Assembly (NCBI GenBank): GCA_033675545.1
Contig: JAWDGP010000077.1
Coordinates: forward strand, 252,501-316,500
Length of the DNA stretch: 64,000 bases
Direction of reading: 5' to 3'
Source: Elysia crispata
Lineage: Eukaryota > Mollusca > Gastropoda > Plakobranchidae
Shown here: in pieces, positions 49,814-64,000 of the stretch
Numbering within the stretch: position 1 is the stretch's first letter
How the letters are laid out: each line of letters starts with the position of its first letter
Program-made: the position numbers and the translations under genes
Notes under the pieces: model-generated
The model's input: the letters and a program-made list of their open reading frames with translations, nothing else
Databases searched by the model: none
What the model was told of the DNA's origin: nothing

Positions 49814-52800
49814 GAACTTTTGAACTGAATTAAAATAATTTGATTGGGATTCCATAAAATTAAAATTCCTTTAAGTATAATCTCAAATGATTTCGGAATA
49901 TGAAAAAAAATATTTTATGGCAGTCTAGGATTTTCTGGGTTGTTTGCTTTTATGTTTGTTTTGTTTTGTTTATGTTTTTGCTTTGTTTTTGTTTGTTTTG
50001 TTTTTTGTTTTTGTTTTTTTGCTATTGTTTCTTGTTGTTATTGTGCACTATTTCTACACGTTTAATCTTATGACATTATAGTATGGCAAAGATGGCTGGG
50101 CTGTTGCTTCGAAAGACCTCAAGTGATGTATCGCCTGCTTGATCGCAGATCCATTGAATGGTTGATATAAATTTGAAACGTTTTAATGGAATTTGTCTTC
50201 GAGTCTTATTATAATGTTAACAAGTCTAAATATTGTATTAACTCTAACAATGTTAATAAATATATGTCGAGGAATAGTTTAAAAAGCTCACATGTTATTA
50301 CCAAGAGTGACAGATACAAGGGTTTACTATTTTTATAACAGTGATAGTAGTTTTTTAAATATTTTCTTTTAATTCACTAGTCTTAAAAGTCCATCATGAA
50401 TAGCACAGACAATTTAAAAAAATGTTTGCCTTCATCGAAAACCAGCCAATTACTGTGTGACTACATTTTGCTATTACGTTTTGAAGTACAGATGTAACTA
50501 GTTTAATGTAAAAGGTGTGCCATCTCTTTTTTCCCCTCGTATATAAACTGGAATTGTCTATTTTCTTGTGCATATGTCCTTCCCATTCTGATCATTAGTG
50601 TTTCGGAATGTGACCTATATCAATGCATTATCAACGTTTCATACAGCAATGAAATTTTTTGAACGACTGTAATGAAAAAAAAAAAAAAGGGGGGGGGGAT
50701 TTGTATATGTCTGCAGTATTATTTCCACTATCTCATTTTCATCCCGTTTCATCCTCTGGAGTAAATTATTTTCAGTATGGCAAATTATAATAACGGTAAA
50801 AGACATACAGTTTAAGAAAATAACATATTAAAACTTTGTATAAAACAGGAAGTCTTACTTTTATGTCTCAAAAATTTGAATTTGTTTATCTTGTTTTCAT
50901 CTATTGATTCCAGTGTATGTATCGAAAAAACTAGATAATTTACACTTTTGTTCCCTCTTTTATGGATCAAAATTAATAAAATAATTATGCTTGTGGCTAG
51001 TAAGAACCAAGCAGATCATAGCCTACACAAACTTTGTATCAAGTGCTTAGAAAATCATCTCAAGTAAGCCAATGTTACAATCTTTTTTAAAGGTTTTTTT
51101 TAAAAATCAACTTGGCGATGTTGTTTCAAAACCTGCATCCCCTACATGTATGCGACCAAGTTTTTAAAGACCATATTTGATGAGCAGAGGAAAGAAATGT
51201 AACAGCTAATTTTTTGCTCCAGAGACAAGGATTATTAAGTAACTTTGACAGTCACAGGAACTATAGTCAAAGGGTTATATGGCCACATGGATGAGAATCA
51301 ATTTTTCCACTAATTATATATTTAGCGCTCTTTACCGACTGCGTTATATGATGACACTGCAAGCCATAATAACAGGAAACATAAAAGGTTTCGAATTTTA
51401 TTTATAAGAATGAACAAGGGGGCTTTCCTATTCCCTTTACCTTTTCGTTCACAATTGGAGGAGTTTTACAAGCTGTAAAGATGAATGATCTGAACAGTAT
51501 ACGCACCTACAGACATGGCCTTACCGTTGCTTCATTTCTTAGGTTACCACTGCTACTGAAAGCACAGCGGCGTATCAAAAAAGTAGGGCCAGCATTGCAT
51601 GCTCTACAAAAACATATTATTCCTGTTTTGTGGCCAGCTTTTCTAGTTTAGTCTAAAACGTCAGATAAAAAACAACCCTTTTTTATATATGCGACTTTGA
51701 TGGGTTTTTTTTTTTTTTTTGGGTGTGTTTTTTTTTTAAACAAATGAGTACCGGTTCGACTATAGGAATTTCGCAACTTTGCTGCCATTCAGCTCGCAGA
51801 TCTATACCGTTACGAGCATATATGTGTGACTGTAAATTTGTGGATTATCTGCTTTATTTGGGATTAAATAAAAAAAAAATTAACAAAGGAAAACGAAAAT
51901 GTCGAATAACTTTCAGAAGTGTTTGACTCGATTGCATGTATTGCTGATGCTGTTCATAGAGCAAAAAAAATATTTTAGACGAAAATGAATTGAATCCTTA
52001 AAACCCTGAGTCAATGACTGTTTTACTGGTGCTAAAACCCACCCTTAACCTGAACAAATGTTTTGGTCAATAATATGCGTGTGTATTTTTAGAAAATTTC
52101 TACGTGGTCCGTGTGCCTTTGGTGATGTATGCTTACAATGACAATGCAACAAGTATTGAAATTTGAACGATTTTAAATATATTAAATCTACCAGTTCTTT
52201 AGGTAGGACACATTATGCCATTTCTAGATGGAGCCGCATTTAGTCTTTATCGTGCTTTAAAGCACCTAAAACTTGGGAGACAGTGGTAATCATTTAGCCT
52301 CTTTAGAACTTGTATTAGATCTGGGTCACACAAACATAATTATACCGGTATATAAATACTTTGGTGACACACTTTTGAACTTCTTCCTCGGTGTCAATAT
52401 TCATCGACAAAAATAGATACATTGACTCGTGATGCAATTACATTGAGGGTTCCTAAAATAGTTTTTGTGGCTGCTTCGAATCACATGCATCTTTACAATT
52501 CTCTGCGGGTTTTCTTGAAAACAGACCCACTACACGATGCTCTAAAATACGCAATGTAATGTCCTGATTTTGTAGAAGTTACACACCTAGTTATAGCAGG
52601 ATTGTCTGCATACATTAAAGTAATTATCAGCAATTGTAGTAGTTTCTTTTCATTTTAAATAATTTTTGTATACGTTTAGGGATATACCGAATTCGTTTTC
52701 TGCATACTTCAAAACAGAATTGCTTGCAAAAATGAAAAGAACCAAAAATTTAAAAATTCATATTCTATGAATCAGTTAACTTTAATCCAAATTAATGTTT

Positions 52801-53498
52801 TGGAAAAACTGCACGAAAGAACTTTCAGAAGTTTTCCAATTTATTTTGTTGGATTGCCAAATCCCATCTTCATAGAAATGTAACGCATTTTGGCGGTCCT
52901 CTTGAAAGCAATGTAATATACCACCAATCTTCTAACCATAGTTTTTAATTCCTCTGCAATGAAAGTTTTTTTTTTTTTTTTTAAGTAGGCCATTACCCAT
53001 CTTAGAAATCTATTAACAAAATATCTGGATCTATTTCAATTTGCTTATGGAGTCAACAGAGACATTGATGATGCTCTTTTGAATACTTAAACAATATTTT
53101 ATACCAGCAAGATTAAGAGATAGACTCACGTTTTGCAATTTCTCTAGTGCTTCTAATATAATTCAGTCACTCCTTTTACCATTCTGTCTTCCTTAATATC
53201 ATGCATGCAATTATCTTGATTGACAGACCACAAAGTGGCTAAATCTAACATCTGTATTTTTTCCAACAAAACCATAACATTACCGGGGTTCAACAGAAAC
53301 CGCTCTTTCTGCTTTCCATGCTTTATACGTCTCAATGCAGGCTAACAGAACACATGAATGCCAGCTTTGGAAACGATAAATTTATACGCTGAAAACCCTT
53401 ACTGGACACAAACTGAACGACGACAACGTTCATTACACATTGGAAATAAATGCATTTCTGGAATGGTGCAAACGCAGTTACTTGATACTAAATGATGA

Positions 53499-53954
<456 letters not shown>

Positions 53955-54316
53955 TGATATAGCCCTAGTAGTCACAAAACAAAACAAAGCGAATCCTTCC
54001 AACAGCCCTCTGAATGTCTACGTTTACATTGCTAAACAATAATATTCATATTAATGTCATTTAAGTCACTTCACTGTCATCCTGAATTACTTATACAATT
54101 TTTATATTACATTAGACAATTTCCCTCCCCCCTCCTCCCTTTTCACATTTTCGTCTTCATAGAGCAGAAGTCTATGTGATAAGATGAGATATTAGATGTT
54201 GATTTTATAATCTTACATGAAATCTATTTAACTATTTTGTGTGAACATTATTCTCTCCATGGCAGATGAACTAAAAAAAATTTTTGTACTTCCGCTTTCT
54301 ATCTTAGATGACATTT

Positions 54317-54423
<107 letters not shown>

Positions 54424-55780
54424 AACTTCAATAAAGGAAAGAAAAAGGAAAAATGAAGGGTGGGGATTTTCGTATTAGCGTTATTTTTGTCTTTGAATTT
54501 CTCTTTTGTCTGAATTAATTTTATTGCCGTAATTAACTGCTTAAGAATGGATAAGATAGTTTATTGTTATAAAATAAGTACTTTTCCTGTACCGAGTTTT
54601 GAGCATCACTTAAAAGTCGCAATGTCTCTGCCCAATACTGGTTCTGAATTTGCCATTGTTCATTGTCTCCCAAGTTCATTACACCATGAGTGACTTAGAA
54701 CAATCTTGCTCTAAGTGGGCTGAGAGAAATGGTTGATCAGCACTTGATGTGACATTTGCGGCGTATCAGAGCCAATAAAACATGGTCCTCGTTGGTCTCA
54801 GGTTGTGACATCACCTTTTTTCGCCTTGCTTGTTTGCTGCAGAAGCCTTTCATGCTGTTACGCCGAAGTCAGATTCCAGGGATAAATACCAGGAAAAAAA
54901 TGTTGTTTTTTTTTTCCAACGCCGTAAGAAATTTTGGTGGGATTTTTATTGAAACGGTTAAAAGCGGCTTCTTTGTGCTCTTGCCTTGCGCCATATCAGC
55001 CGAGACTGTAAAGAATCAAGTGGTAAAAATAACTTGGTGGAATAAAGAAATCTTTTTTGCTTGTTCTTTTCGTTATATTTGACGTGAAATACAAATTCAA
55101 GAGAGTGGACATTTTTCTTACCAGACTTTGAACTCCTTTTGAAGAATTGAAATTTAAATGTTTCGAGGCTTATATTGAGCAGTTGACGCAGTACTTTTGA
55201 TGGATTCAAAGTACATTGTATGTAAACGAGAAAATGCTGTCTAGAAATTAGACTGTTGCGGTCTTAAACACGCACTAAGTCGCATTTAAAAAGAGAAAAA
55301 GAAAAACCAACATGAACAACCTGAAAAAGCAAAAGATGATACATGTATAATTATTAAAAAAAAAAATTAAGTTACAAACACCTTGATTGTTTTACTGCTA
55401 TGCTGATGTTCATTTTTTTTAAATCCGTATTGTTAATCTTAAAGGTGAGATACAAATGCATCCCCGTTTGAAATAAGTCAATTTGCTGATATAAATATTT
55501 GGCGTTCATTGTTCCTCTTGAGATATTAAAAGTTGTATTCATTTTGTACTGTCAGAAAAATCATGGCCGCTGATATTATTCATAACTAGTACACTCTCAA
55601 ACCCGACGTGACACGGAAAGACAGTTACGTGTATCAGTCCACATCTCCTCCCACGCAGTAATGTCTCATAAAGGGTTGTGTCACAGTGTGTCGGTCGGTG
55701 GCCCTTGCTGTATTTTAAACGAGAAGTAAACTTTCATTTGTCTTCTCCTTCTTCTTTTCTCTGTCTGCCTGTCTGTCTGT

Positions 55781-55891
<111 letters not shown>

Positions 55892-57162
55892 CTTCTTCTT
55901 TTCTTTTCTTTTTAACCTGTCCACCTTAGTACCTCTTTACAGAACTCTTGGTCCTTGCACATGTCTTTCGCTAAAATTGTGGCGATATGTTGCTTCTTCC
56001 ATTAAACCGGAAATACCACCAACCAGGAAAACGAAATGTGATCTAAAGCTCCAAGGTTCCCATTTTTTTAAACAATAATGTATATTTCATGAAAAACAGA
56101 GCCACCTGTTAATTATCGTCACTCGATATCACTCAACATGAAAAACTTGGAAATGGTACATCAAGCCATCATTCGCTATTGCAACCTACACTTTCACAAA
56201 AAAAATCCCCGTCATTGCAAAAAGCCATGAACAGGTTGTGCGAATTACGTGCAGTCAAGACTTTTTTAACAGCAAATGAACCTGACACAGTTACAGACTA
56301 ATCAAGATCAAATTCGTATTAAATTGTTTCGGAATAACCTGAGTCTGAGACGCAGGCCTCTCAACAAGCTGATAATAATTTTTAAAATGAGAAAAGATTC
56401 CCCGAGGGGTAAGCAGCATGATTACGACTCATTTCTGATTTTTATCTGATGCTTTATTTTAATACTAATTTATCAAGGAATTACCAGCATTGAGAAGCTG
56501 AAATTTGGCCTACATTCATAATATTTCTGTGCAGTCACGCATAAGCAGAAACCTCTTATTTTTTCCAAGAACGTGTCTGCCTCTAAATCTAAGATATACG
56601 CTTGCACCGCTTACAATGGTAATGTGGTGGGAAAATCCTGTGACAAAAAGAAGAAAAAAAAAGGAGAGGAGTTTAATTTTTTTTCAGTTACTTTAAATCC
56701 ATCAAAGTCATTACTGAACCCATCAAATGGGAGAAAAAATATAATAAAACCATTGCTGCCCAGTGGCAAAATTTTCAATCTGTTAAAAAGGCTTGAAGTA
56801 TTCCAATGATGTAACGATAACACAAAATTATTGTTAATTTTGTTCTGTTTTCATTAAATCCAATTGTGTTCATAGCTGCTCATTTCAATCTTAGTAAAAA
56901 AAAAAAAAAAAGGTTTGACTTTAAAACATAGATATGAAGCGAGCTAAGATTGTAAGAATAAAGAAAAGATGATACAATAAGATCCATTTAAGAAAATATA
57001 CCTATCTTAACTCTATTGTATATTGTGAACGTAAAAAAGCAATTAATCCATTGTAAGTTAACTGCTTAGTTTTATTACTGAAAATTATTAAGTGATGAGA
57101 ACAAAATGAAGAATGATGTCAATGCTTTACACCAATAATAATGATAATAATAACTATTATGA

Positions 57163-57164
<2 letters not shown>

Positions 57165-57204
<40 letters not shown>

Positions 57205-57215
57205 TATATATATAA
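57165..57215. repeat. (TA)n microsatellite
   Basis: TA repeats with one interruption (ATAATA) near 57196. Confidence 0.93.
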
Positions 57216-57291
57216 GAACTTCTCCTAGTAGTGCTGCTAGCACCACTCGCACTTTCTCTACCACTGCCACTTACAATAATACTACCATTCC

Positions 57292-57363
<72 letters not shown>
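57292..57363. repeat. (ATT)n microsatellite
   Basis: About 24 pure ATT units. Confidence 0.95.
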
Positions 57364-57554
57364 CACTATAACTACGGTTGTGTTGACCATTATAACGGCA
57401 ATGGATGTAAAAATAAGTTTACAGGCGTTTACAAAATAATTATTATGGGATCCATTTTGAAGACAACTGTGCTGCAACTTTTAATCTATCACATTTTGTT
57501 TTGCCCTCTTGGTTATTTATTTTTCAAACAATTACAATGCCCCCGGCCCGTTTC

Positions 57555-57679
<125 letters not shown>

Positions 57680-57881
57680 GTAGGTCAAATCCGATCCGCA
57701 TACGCCCAACTGATGTAAATGATCATTATATAATTGGTCACTGCCAGTTTCAATCAACTTTTTTCAAAGACAAATGTTACATACAAGAAAAACTACGAAA
57801 TGACACATTTTTCACTGAAAGACTGTGGTCTTTTCTTAAGTTTGAGACACATGGCAGTAGTATCAGCCGTTACCAGCTGGA

Positions 57882-57951
57882 GCCATTATGATAGTCAGTC
57901 TGTGGGCTCTAGGATCAGGAGATCCGGAGTTCGAATCCCTGTATAACCAGG
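57882..57951 (+). other. tRNA-like fragment, possible SINE head
   Basis: A B-box-like sequence GGAGTTCGAATCC lies at 57926-57938. About 45 bp upstream is GATAGTCAGT, a weak A-box match. The acceptor stem does not pair convincingly, so it is not called as a tRNA gene; a SINE head or tRNA pseudogene is more likely. Confidence 0.3.
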
Positions 57952-58050
57952 TATAATTTTCAAAACTCTTCAAATATAAATTAACTTTAAGCTGTACGCT
58001 AGAAAGAGGCGCCCTATACATCTCTGTGACTGAAAAGAAGAATATTAGTA

Positions 58051-58120
<70 letters not shown>

Positions 58121-58123
58121 GGG
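58051..58123. repeat. (GA)n followed by a G tract
   Basis: GA units to about 58110, then about 14 G residues. Confidence 0.95.
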
Positions 58124-58433
58124 AGACAGACAGACATACAGAACAATAAAATACTGTTGTTGGTTGATTTTTTTAAATTGAATATAGAGTTAGCCTTATC
58201 AAACCACGAGTCGACAGCGCCAATTGTACACTGCATTTTCGCCTTTGTTCGGTGCGCAGTAACGTGCTCTGGCCTGATTACCGGTATTTTATTAACAAGA
58301 TGTTCAAAACAAATGTAGCGGCGTATTCTCCACATTAGACTTGAATCACTGAAGGTCATGAAACAGTCTGTAATAGCCAATGAATACATCTAGTTGATTG
58401 TTTAATAAGAGACAGAGAAAAAGAGCAAGAGCG

Positions 58434-58548
<115 letters not shown>

Positions 58549-59459
58549 CTCATTTCTGTACTGAAGAAGCCAAAATAAAAGGCGAAACGTCTTTAATATT
58601 ATGTTAAATTAATAGCTGTATTGTTGTTTTTTTTTCCTCCCGTAGTTATAAAGTTTGTTTTTAGACCCTGTATTATGCTATTTACAGACACACATGCGCC
58701 CTTTTTGTATCCTTTATAATATTCAAATTGTCCTCCAAGTTTGGTGTTTTTGCTTTTCTATTTAGAGTAGAGAGAGAGAGTGAGGGGGAGTATGGGAGAG
58801 AGAGAGAGAAAGAGAGAGAGGAAGCACATTGTAGAGTTTGATCTGTTATTTCAACTGTTTACGTTTGTTAATATCTTTCATTCCGTTTGGAAAGGAAACT
58901 ATGACACGGTATATTCGGAGCGGTTTATAAATTTTTCACTTGTAAAAAGGGTGTGGGTACTTATGTGGTCCCACTCATCGTTCACATTGTTGTGAGTGTT
59001 TGAGAGTTTGGAAGAGCTCACAGATTTCTCTTTGTCGCCGCTATGCAATGGGCGCGTAATGCAAGTCACTATATAGACGAATGAGATTAGAATTTATTGT
59101 TCTGTAGCATTACTAACTAAAAAAAAAAAAACAACAACAATCATCACGACTGAATTAAACAAAAGTTTGTGCCATCGCAATGCATTTCAATATTAAAATT
59201 AACATTTGAAGAGACAAAAATGCGCAAAGTTCTGATTTTACTTTTTTTACAATACACCATCGTTCGGCTTAACACTGTAATTTTGGATGTTGTACCTGTA
59301 CAAAGGCAAAATCATCTTATTATGATAAGTGTTATTTACAAACACTGGAATTCAAACAAAACAGCCACTTTTCTTTAAGCGTGTTATTTAGTCTTTAAAT
59401 TTGTTTCAAAATTAAAGGCTTTCAGTTTTGCAAGGATAAATTCGTGCCATTACACACAA

Positions 59460-59830
59460 GGTTAACACATCACTACTGTGTTGTGATCGCAGTGGGCATG
59501 GGCCCACAGTGCGGTATCAGCGGACCAATTCACAACTCTCTCCCCCTTTACAACACAGTTGCGTTGCGCGCACCGGCCGCCCTCACAGACCTGTAGCGCG
59601 CGAAGCGAGCACGAACCACCGACCATAATGCATCATTGAGCGCCAGGACGCATGCGCAAGGCAAGGGCATAGCCGACTGTCATGGACCGTGCGTGTGCAG
59701 TGCGACGAAAACAACAAGCTGCGTCGGCCAAGTTTCAAGAGTAGGACCGGTGTGGAGCGATAGCGTTCCGCTAACCAGGCAGAAGGGCCTAGACCTTTTG
59801 TGCAAAATAGACTCGCCTTCAATTACACCC
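59460..59830 (+). promoter_or_regulatory. CpG-rich promoter-like region of the winged-helix gene
   Basis: A sharp rise in GC and CpG content 280-650 bp upstream of the start codon at 60107, unlike the AT-rich surroundings. It contains ACGCATGCGCAA (59648-59659), close to the NRF1 consensus seen in CpG-type promoters. No TATA box stands out. Confidence 0.45.
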
Positions 59831-59976
59831 GCCTATTAGATTAAATGCTAGATACAATCAATCTTTTATTATCTGGATCTAGGCCTATATCTTAGGTAGA
59901 CATTCTTTATCCTTATGAATTTTACTCTATAACATTGGCAATCATAACAGTTCATTATACCATTACAGTATTAGCA

Positions 59977-60020
59977 TGATCTAAATCTAGATCTAGATCT
60001 AGATCTAGACTAGATCTAGT
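59977..60020. repeat. GATCTA hexamer array
   Basis: About six GATCTA-type units (AAATCTAGATCTAGATCTAG and onwards) ending about 87 bp before the start codon of the winged-helix gene, so probably within its 5' UTR or core promoter. Confidence 0.88.
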
Positions 60021-60106
60021 TAGTTCCTATACTTGTGGAGTAGCACAGGGAGCATTGATTGTCATTATTTAACACGTTGTGCGCAAGCGTAGCTAATAGA
60101 ATCACC

Positions 60107-61129
60107 ATGACTTCCCCATCAAAGCACACGGAATGGATATTGGAAACTATCGACCATTTGAGGCGAAGAAAGGCCCGTCCCGACCTTGCGCGCATTTGTC
60201 ATGTAGTGCGTCGTCGTTTTGGCCTGAGCCCAGCCGACACGGAAGCGAAGCTTGAGAAACTTGTGGACGCTGAGGTGGTCATAAAGGTTGACTACAAAGG
60301 AAATGTCAGCTACAGAAACGCGGCGAAATGGAGAAAAAGTATGCTGGGCTGCGGAGTCCTCAACTCTACTTCGATCTCCACAAAGATACTAGAGGCTATT
60401 CTTGAAATATCCAAGGCAACCGATTCCATTGTGGCAGCTCACGCTAAAACCGAAACTGAAAGCAGCAACATCAGTGGTAACATTGTCGATAGCAGTAGCA
60501 CTAGCATCGACAAACATGACAACGGCGGTGATGACTCTTCCACTTCTGTATCAAGATCACAGAACAGTGCCAAATCTGCAGCTGAGATAGGCGTGCCCCT
60601 GGAAAGCATCAACGGGTGGCTAAAGGTTAACTGCGAAGGATTCGCCAGCTTACGAAGTCCACTCACTGTCATCTTGAAAAGAGAGATTGACGCTGGTCGT
60701 GTGAGGCGCTTGACGAACGGAAATTATGTCATCTCTCAGACACAGATGGCAGCCATTTCCGCGGGCGCAATTCGGCCTCTGAAGAGCGTCAAGAAATCAC
60801 CCGAAGTGTGCAGCACTGGCACAAGCTCCACCGCGCCTGCAGCAGCTGCCAGTGGAGCCGCCAACACCGCCGTCAAAGCGGTGACCCCAGAACGTCCAAC
60901 TAGTGGTGCGGCTTCCTCTGGAGGCCAATCGGGACCAGCCGTGATCCCAGCGAGGCGAGGGAGACCACCCAAACATCGCCCAGCTCTTGCTGCAGGAGCA
61001 GCGCCATTGCCTTATGCTGCTGGGGCGTCTGCAGCGTCGGCAACTCAGCTCAAGACTGCCAAAGAAAATGAGGATATCACCAACTGTTCCCTCCCAGCTT
61101 CTCCGATCCAGATCAGCTCCAGTTCAAAG
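60107..61129 (+). CDS. SAMD1/KAT6-type winged-helix chromatin protein, first coding exon (partial gene)
   Basis: The exon runs from ATG at 60107 (ATCACCATGA context) to a GTGGGT donor after codon 341. An open frame extends 16 codons further upstream but has no ATG there. Residues 7-76 form a winged helix: TEWILETIDHLRRRKARPDL, then RICHVVRRRFG and YKGNVSYRNAA. This matches the SAMD1 (atherin) DNA-binding domain most closely and KAT6A/B WH1 less closely; in SAMD1 that domain binds unmethylated CpG islands. Residues about 155-212 (VPLESINGWLK ... ILKREIDAGRVRRLTNGNYV) look like the second, H15-like winged helix found in both families. A Ser/Ala/Thr-rich linker and an AT-hook (RRGRPPKH, 283-290) follow. 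The SAM domain (SAMD1) or PHD/MYST domains (KAT6) would decide the identity; none is seen before 64000. Nuclear chromatin role is inferred. Confidence 0.82.
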
Positions 61130-62860
61130 GTGGGTAATTTTGTTCACCACGTCTCTTTTTTCTTTCTAAACTTTCTTTTTCTTTTCTTTACTTTCCTGTT
61201 TCATTTTCTTTTCCTTTTTCAGTCGCCATTGTTCACTTGCCGCTGTATTCAGATGAAAATCTGATCACAGTTTAAGAGATGATGATACAACTTAGCGCAG
61301 ACAATAAAAAAGTAAAGCGACAAAATTTTTACTATAAGTTCAATCTTATTTGAAACAAAAGAAAATGGGAGAATGAATTTTTTTTTAAAGAGTAATTAAA
61401 GCTAACGAATGATGCCCACAATAACTGATAGGCAAATAAGGGGTGTGCCGACAAAGTTTGATGGCAAAAGATAAATTTTTGCCGAATTTTTTTTTTAGTT
61501 TTGAAAACTTGTAATTTTTTTGTTGTGCCTTAAGTATGCAGCTTTTGTTGTTGTTGTTGTTGTCATCACGTTCCACATGCTATAATCAACTAAATTCTGA
61601 GTTTGATGTCTCTGTTGGTTCTATTTTTAAACAGCCTGGGATCTATAGAAGTCCGTAGGTTACCCTAGCATAACAACAATTTTGTTTTAAGGCGTAGATC
61701 AGTAACTAGGTGTTGTCTAGAGCAGTGAATCATGTTTTATTCTCTTTTGATAAAGTATAGACTTTTCATCAGGCACAATGTCTTAATTTTCTTCGTTTTG
61801 TGTATATATATATATACATCTTCCATTTTTGTTTTGTTTTTGTTTGCTTAGTAAGAGTATCGCTATGGATATCTTTTATTCCATTTTGCCATGAAGATCG
61901 CACCGTGGTAATGTCATACTCATAGTAGATTGCTATCTCGTATTCTCGATCCTATGTGACACAGATCTTTAAAACGCAGCCCAGTTAAGCACGATCGTGG
62001 CCTGCTCTAGATTGGCTGCATGAGAGACTTGGTGTAAGAAAAATGTACCAATTGTCTGTCATTCATATGTACCAGTATTAGTATTACAAGTTATTATTTG
62101 GCCTCTATTACAACATTCTAAAATGGAAAGAGATCTAGTCTTTTTTTTTTTTAAGTTTTTTGTTTTTGTTTTTTATTTCGTTCACTGCTTCAGTTTGGAT
62201 CGATGATTATTTTTTTTTATATAAACTGAGTTTGGAATTGTCAGTCTGTAATGGAGACTTTCCTTATGTGATCAGCGAGGTCCGGAGTTGCCGCTCGCAT
62301 CTGAAATTAACATGACAGAGTTCACGTAGCTCATGTAGCTGTGACTCTCTCTTTCCATTTCCCTTTTTCCTTTTTTATTATGTATTAATTTGTATGGAAG
62401 AACCGCAGTGCATATGTTTACTAATACAAGCCTGGGGGAAAAAACGCCTTCTACTCTAGTGCCTGAAAATGGGAAAAAGATTTTTTCTACGCTCGGCAGT
62501 CAATGCCATATCACTAGAAAACGAGCATCTCGGAGAGAAAAATGGGCTAAGAGTAGCACTCAAGACCAATTGATGAAAGTGTATACTTTGCGAACTAGAT
62601 TACGACAAATAAGCACGTTGTGGAAGACTTGTTCAATTACATCAAGTACTGATTGATTGGTTGATATGAACTCCAAGATGTTCCTATTTTTTAAAGGCAT
62701 CAAGTAAACAGTTAAACTATATGCATTGCAGTCGTCAGGCGAGACAAGAAAGGTTATAATTAACCTGTATTCAGGTCGAACTCTAAAACCGACTAACCGA
62801 TGATCCGATCAAAAACGAAGCAGGAAATTCGGCACTTACATAGTAAATACCCCCCACCCC

Positions 62861-62951
<91 letters not shown>

Positions 62952-64000
62952 CCCCCCCCCCTTCTTTTCCCCCAAAAATATTACTCAATTAGCCTACGTT
63001 GAAATGCATAAATCTCATGATTTACTTAATACTATACTTGAGTCCTATAGCATTGTCCTTCGCGTTTAAAGGCCTCTGGCACTTCTCATTCTAAAATTAC
63101 CCTTTCATTTATAAAGAGTATCGGCTAAGGCTAGTTGTGTTGGACAGCACGAGAAATAAGGCGTGTAAGTGAGTGTAAATAAGCATTCGATCTGTCCAGG
63201 AAACAATCGAAAGGTTTCTCAACCGTCCTTTTTCATATCCCATAGCTAGCTGTGAAACGCGTCTATGAAACATGTTGAAGTCTGGATAAAATGATCAGGA
63301 AGTCAACATGATTAGGGATGGCTGCTACTGCTAGTGCTAGTACACGCCGACCCTGCTTTAAGCTCATTTATCCTATCCTTTTATGGTCATTATAATGAAT
63401 TCCCTTCCTCATTGATCTGAATCTACCGCACAGATCATATAACTACTATTCCTATCGTCGATCTAAGTCTTGACTTATATTTTTTGGGCTCCTCCTCAGG
63501 ATAATAAACGAACCCTGTAGTACAGTGTATTGTATCTAGTATGATTGTGATTTGTTCTGTAGGGCTTATACTGAATGCATGGGAAAATGCATGCACCTAT
63601 TTAAAAAAAAAAGGCTAAGTTGGCAGTCAGTTTGACACGTTGCTCCGAGTTTTATAAAAATCGACAGCGCAGTTCTCTCATTTAATTTTATTATCGATTT
63701 TCGGCTTTCAACTTTGGGCAGGGCATTGTAAATAGCTTGTGGCGTGTCTACATACCTGTGTTATGTAATTTTTTTTTCCAATTTTGATTTTCTTGTTACT
63801 AAATCTAATCATTTTTTTTTTAAATTCGATTTAGCCCTAAAAAATCTCGAGTGTGATTTGGTTGATAGAAAGACGACTTGTGGAATATGGGAGAAATAAA
63901 TCTATTTAAAATAAATTTTGTAATTTCTTATGTTAAGAGGAAGTGAAATTTCGTTATTTCGCAAGCACATGAAGCAACAACGTCTGCACTGAGGAATATG
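61130..64000. other. Intron or downstream part of the winged-helix gene
   Basis: From the donor at 61130 to the window end no confident exon is found. An acceptor-like TTTCCTTTTTCAG ends at 61222 and would open a 13-codon tail before a stop, which could be an alternative end. A (CT)n array lies at 62866-62949. The open frame at 62390-62656 has no recognisable domain. Confidence 0.55.
62866..62961. repeat. (CT)n microsatellite with C tracts at both ends
   Basis: About 42 CT units flanked by C-rich tracts on both sides (62851-62862 and 62949-62961). Confidence 0.96.

Noticed and set aside
54756-55082. 108-residue plus-strand open frame
   Set aside because: No similarity recognised and no supporting splice or polyadenylation signals.
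57882-57951. Functional tRNA gene
   Set aside because: B box is good but the acceptor stem does not pair and the A box is weak; kept only as a tRNA-like fragment.
62390-62656. 88-residue open frame downstream of the winged-helix exon
   Set aside because: Not similar to a SAM, PHD or MYST domain; no convincing splice sites.

Overview
This is eukaryotic DNA, AT-rich, with spliced genes, long introns and very many microsatellites: at least ten (CT)n/(GA)n arrays, several (ATT)n arrays and short GATCTA arrays. The genes present are a kringle-bearing MuSK/Nrk receptor kinase without Ig domains, PTER, UQCC2, a SAMD1/KAT6-type winged-helix protein, mariner transposons and a tRNA-derived SINE. Together with the repeat style they point to an invertebrate, most likely a lophotrochozoan and probably a gastropod mollusc. 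The species-level guess is inference only.

Layout. 1-3706: upstream DNA with a CpG-rich block, a 46-bp minisatellite and CT/GA arrays. 3707-14198 (+): a complete six-exon MuSK/Nrk-type receptor tyrosine kinase; I could trace every splice site in phase to a 784-residue protein. 14199-23949: gene-poor, with a 28-bp minisatellite at about 21.6-22.0 kb. 23950-24672 (+): an intronless 240-residue helical protein that I do not recognise. 25.3-28.1 kb: a 64-bp tandem repeat, a degenerate ~60-bp repeat and a decayed mariner. 29.4-29.7 kb: a SINE. 30.9-31.4 kb: complementary (ATT)n and (AAT)n arrays. 32037-32423 (+): an intact, intronless UQCC2. 37860-48151 (-): a complete eight-exon PTER of 350 residues. 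Its fourth intron (between exons 4 and 5) holds a nearly perfect palindromic mariner (425-bp arms, 144-bp loop), and its third intron holds a 258-bp direct duplication. 48.2-59.4 kb: no recognisable genes, many microsatellites, including a ~455-bp compound trinucleotide array. 59.5-60.1 kb: CpG-rich promoter-like DNA. 60107-61129 (+): the first coding exon of a SAMD1/KAT6-type chromatin protein that continues beyond the window.

The genes do not form a pathway: a cell-surface signalling receptor, a mitochondrial complex III assembly factor, an N-acetyltaurine/phosphotriesterase-family hydrolase and a chromatin factor sit side by side as unrelated housekeeping and signalling loci. The most unusual items are the palindromic mariner inside a transcribed intron, the ~97-residue insertion in the glycine-loop/VAVK region of the MuSK kinase, the altered MuSK juxtamembrane and activation-loop tyrosines, a possible Wnt-like exon fossil inside the receptor's own intron, and GATCTA arrays near the 5' ends of three genes.
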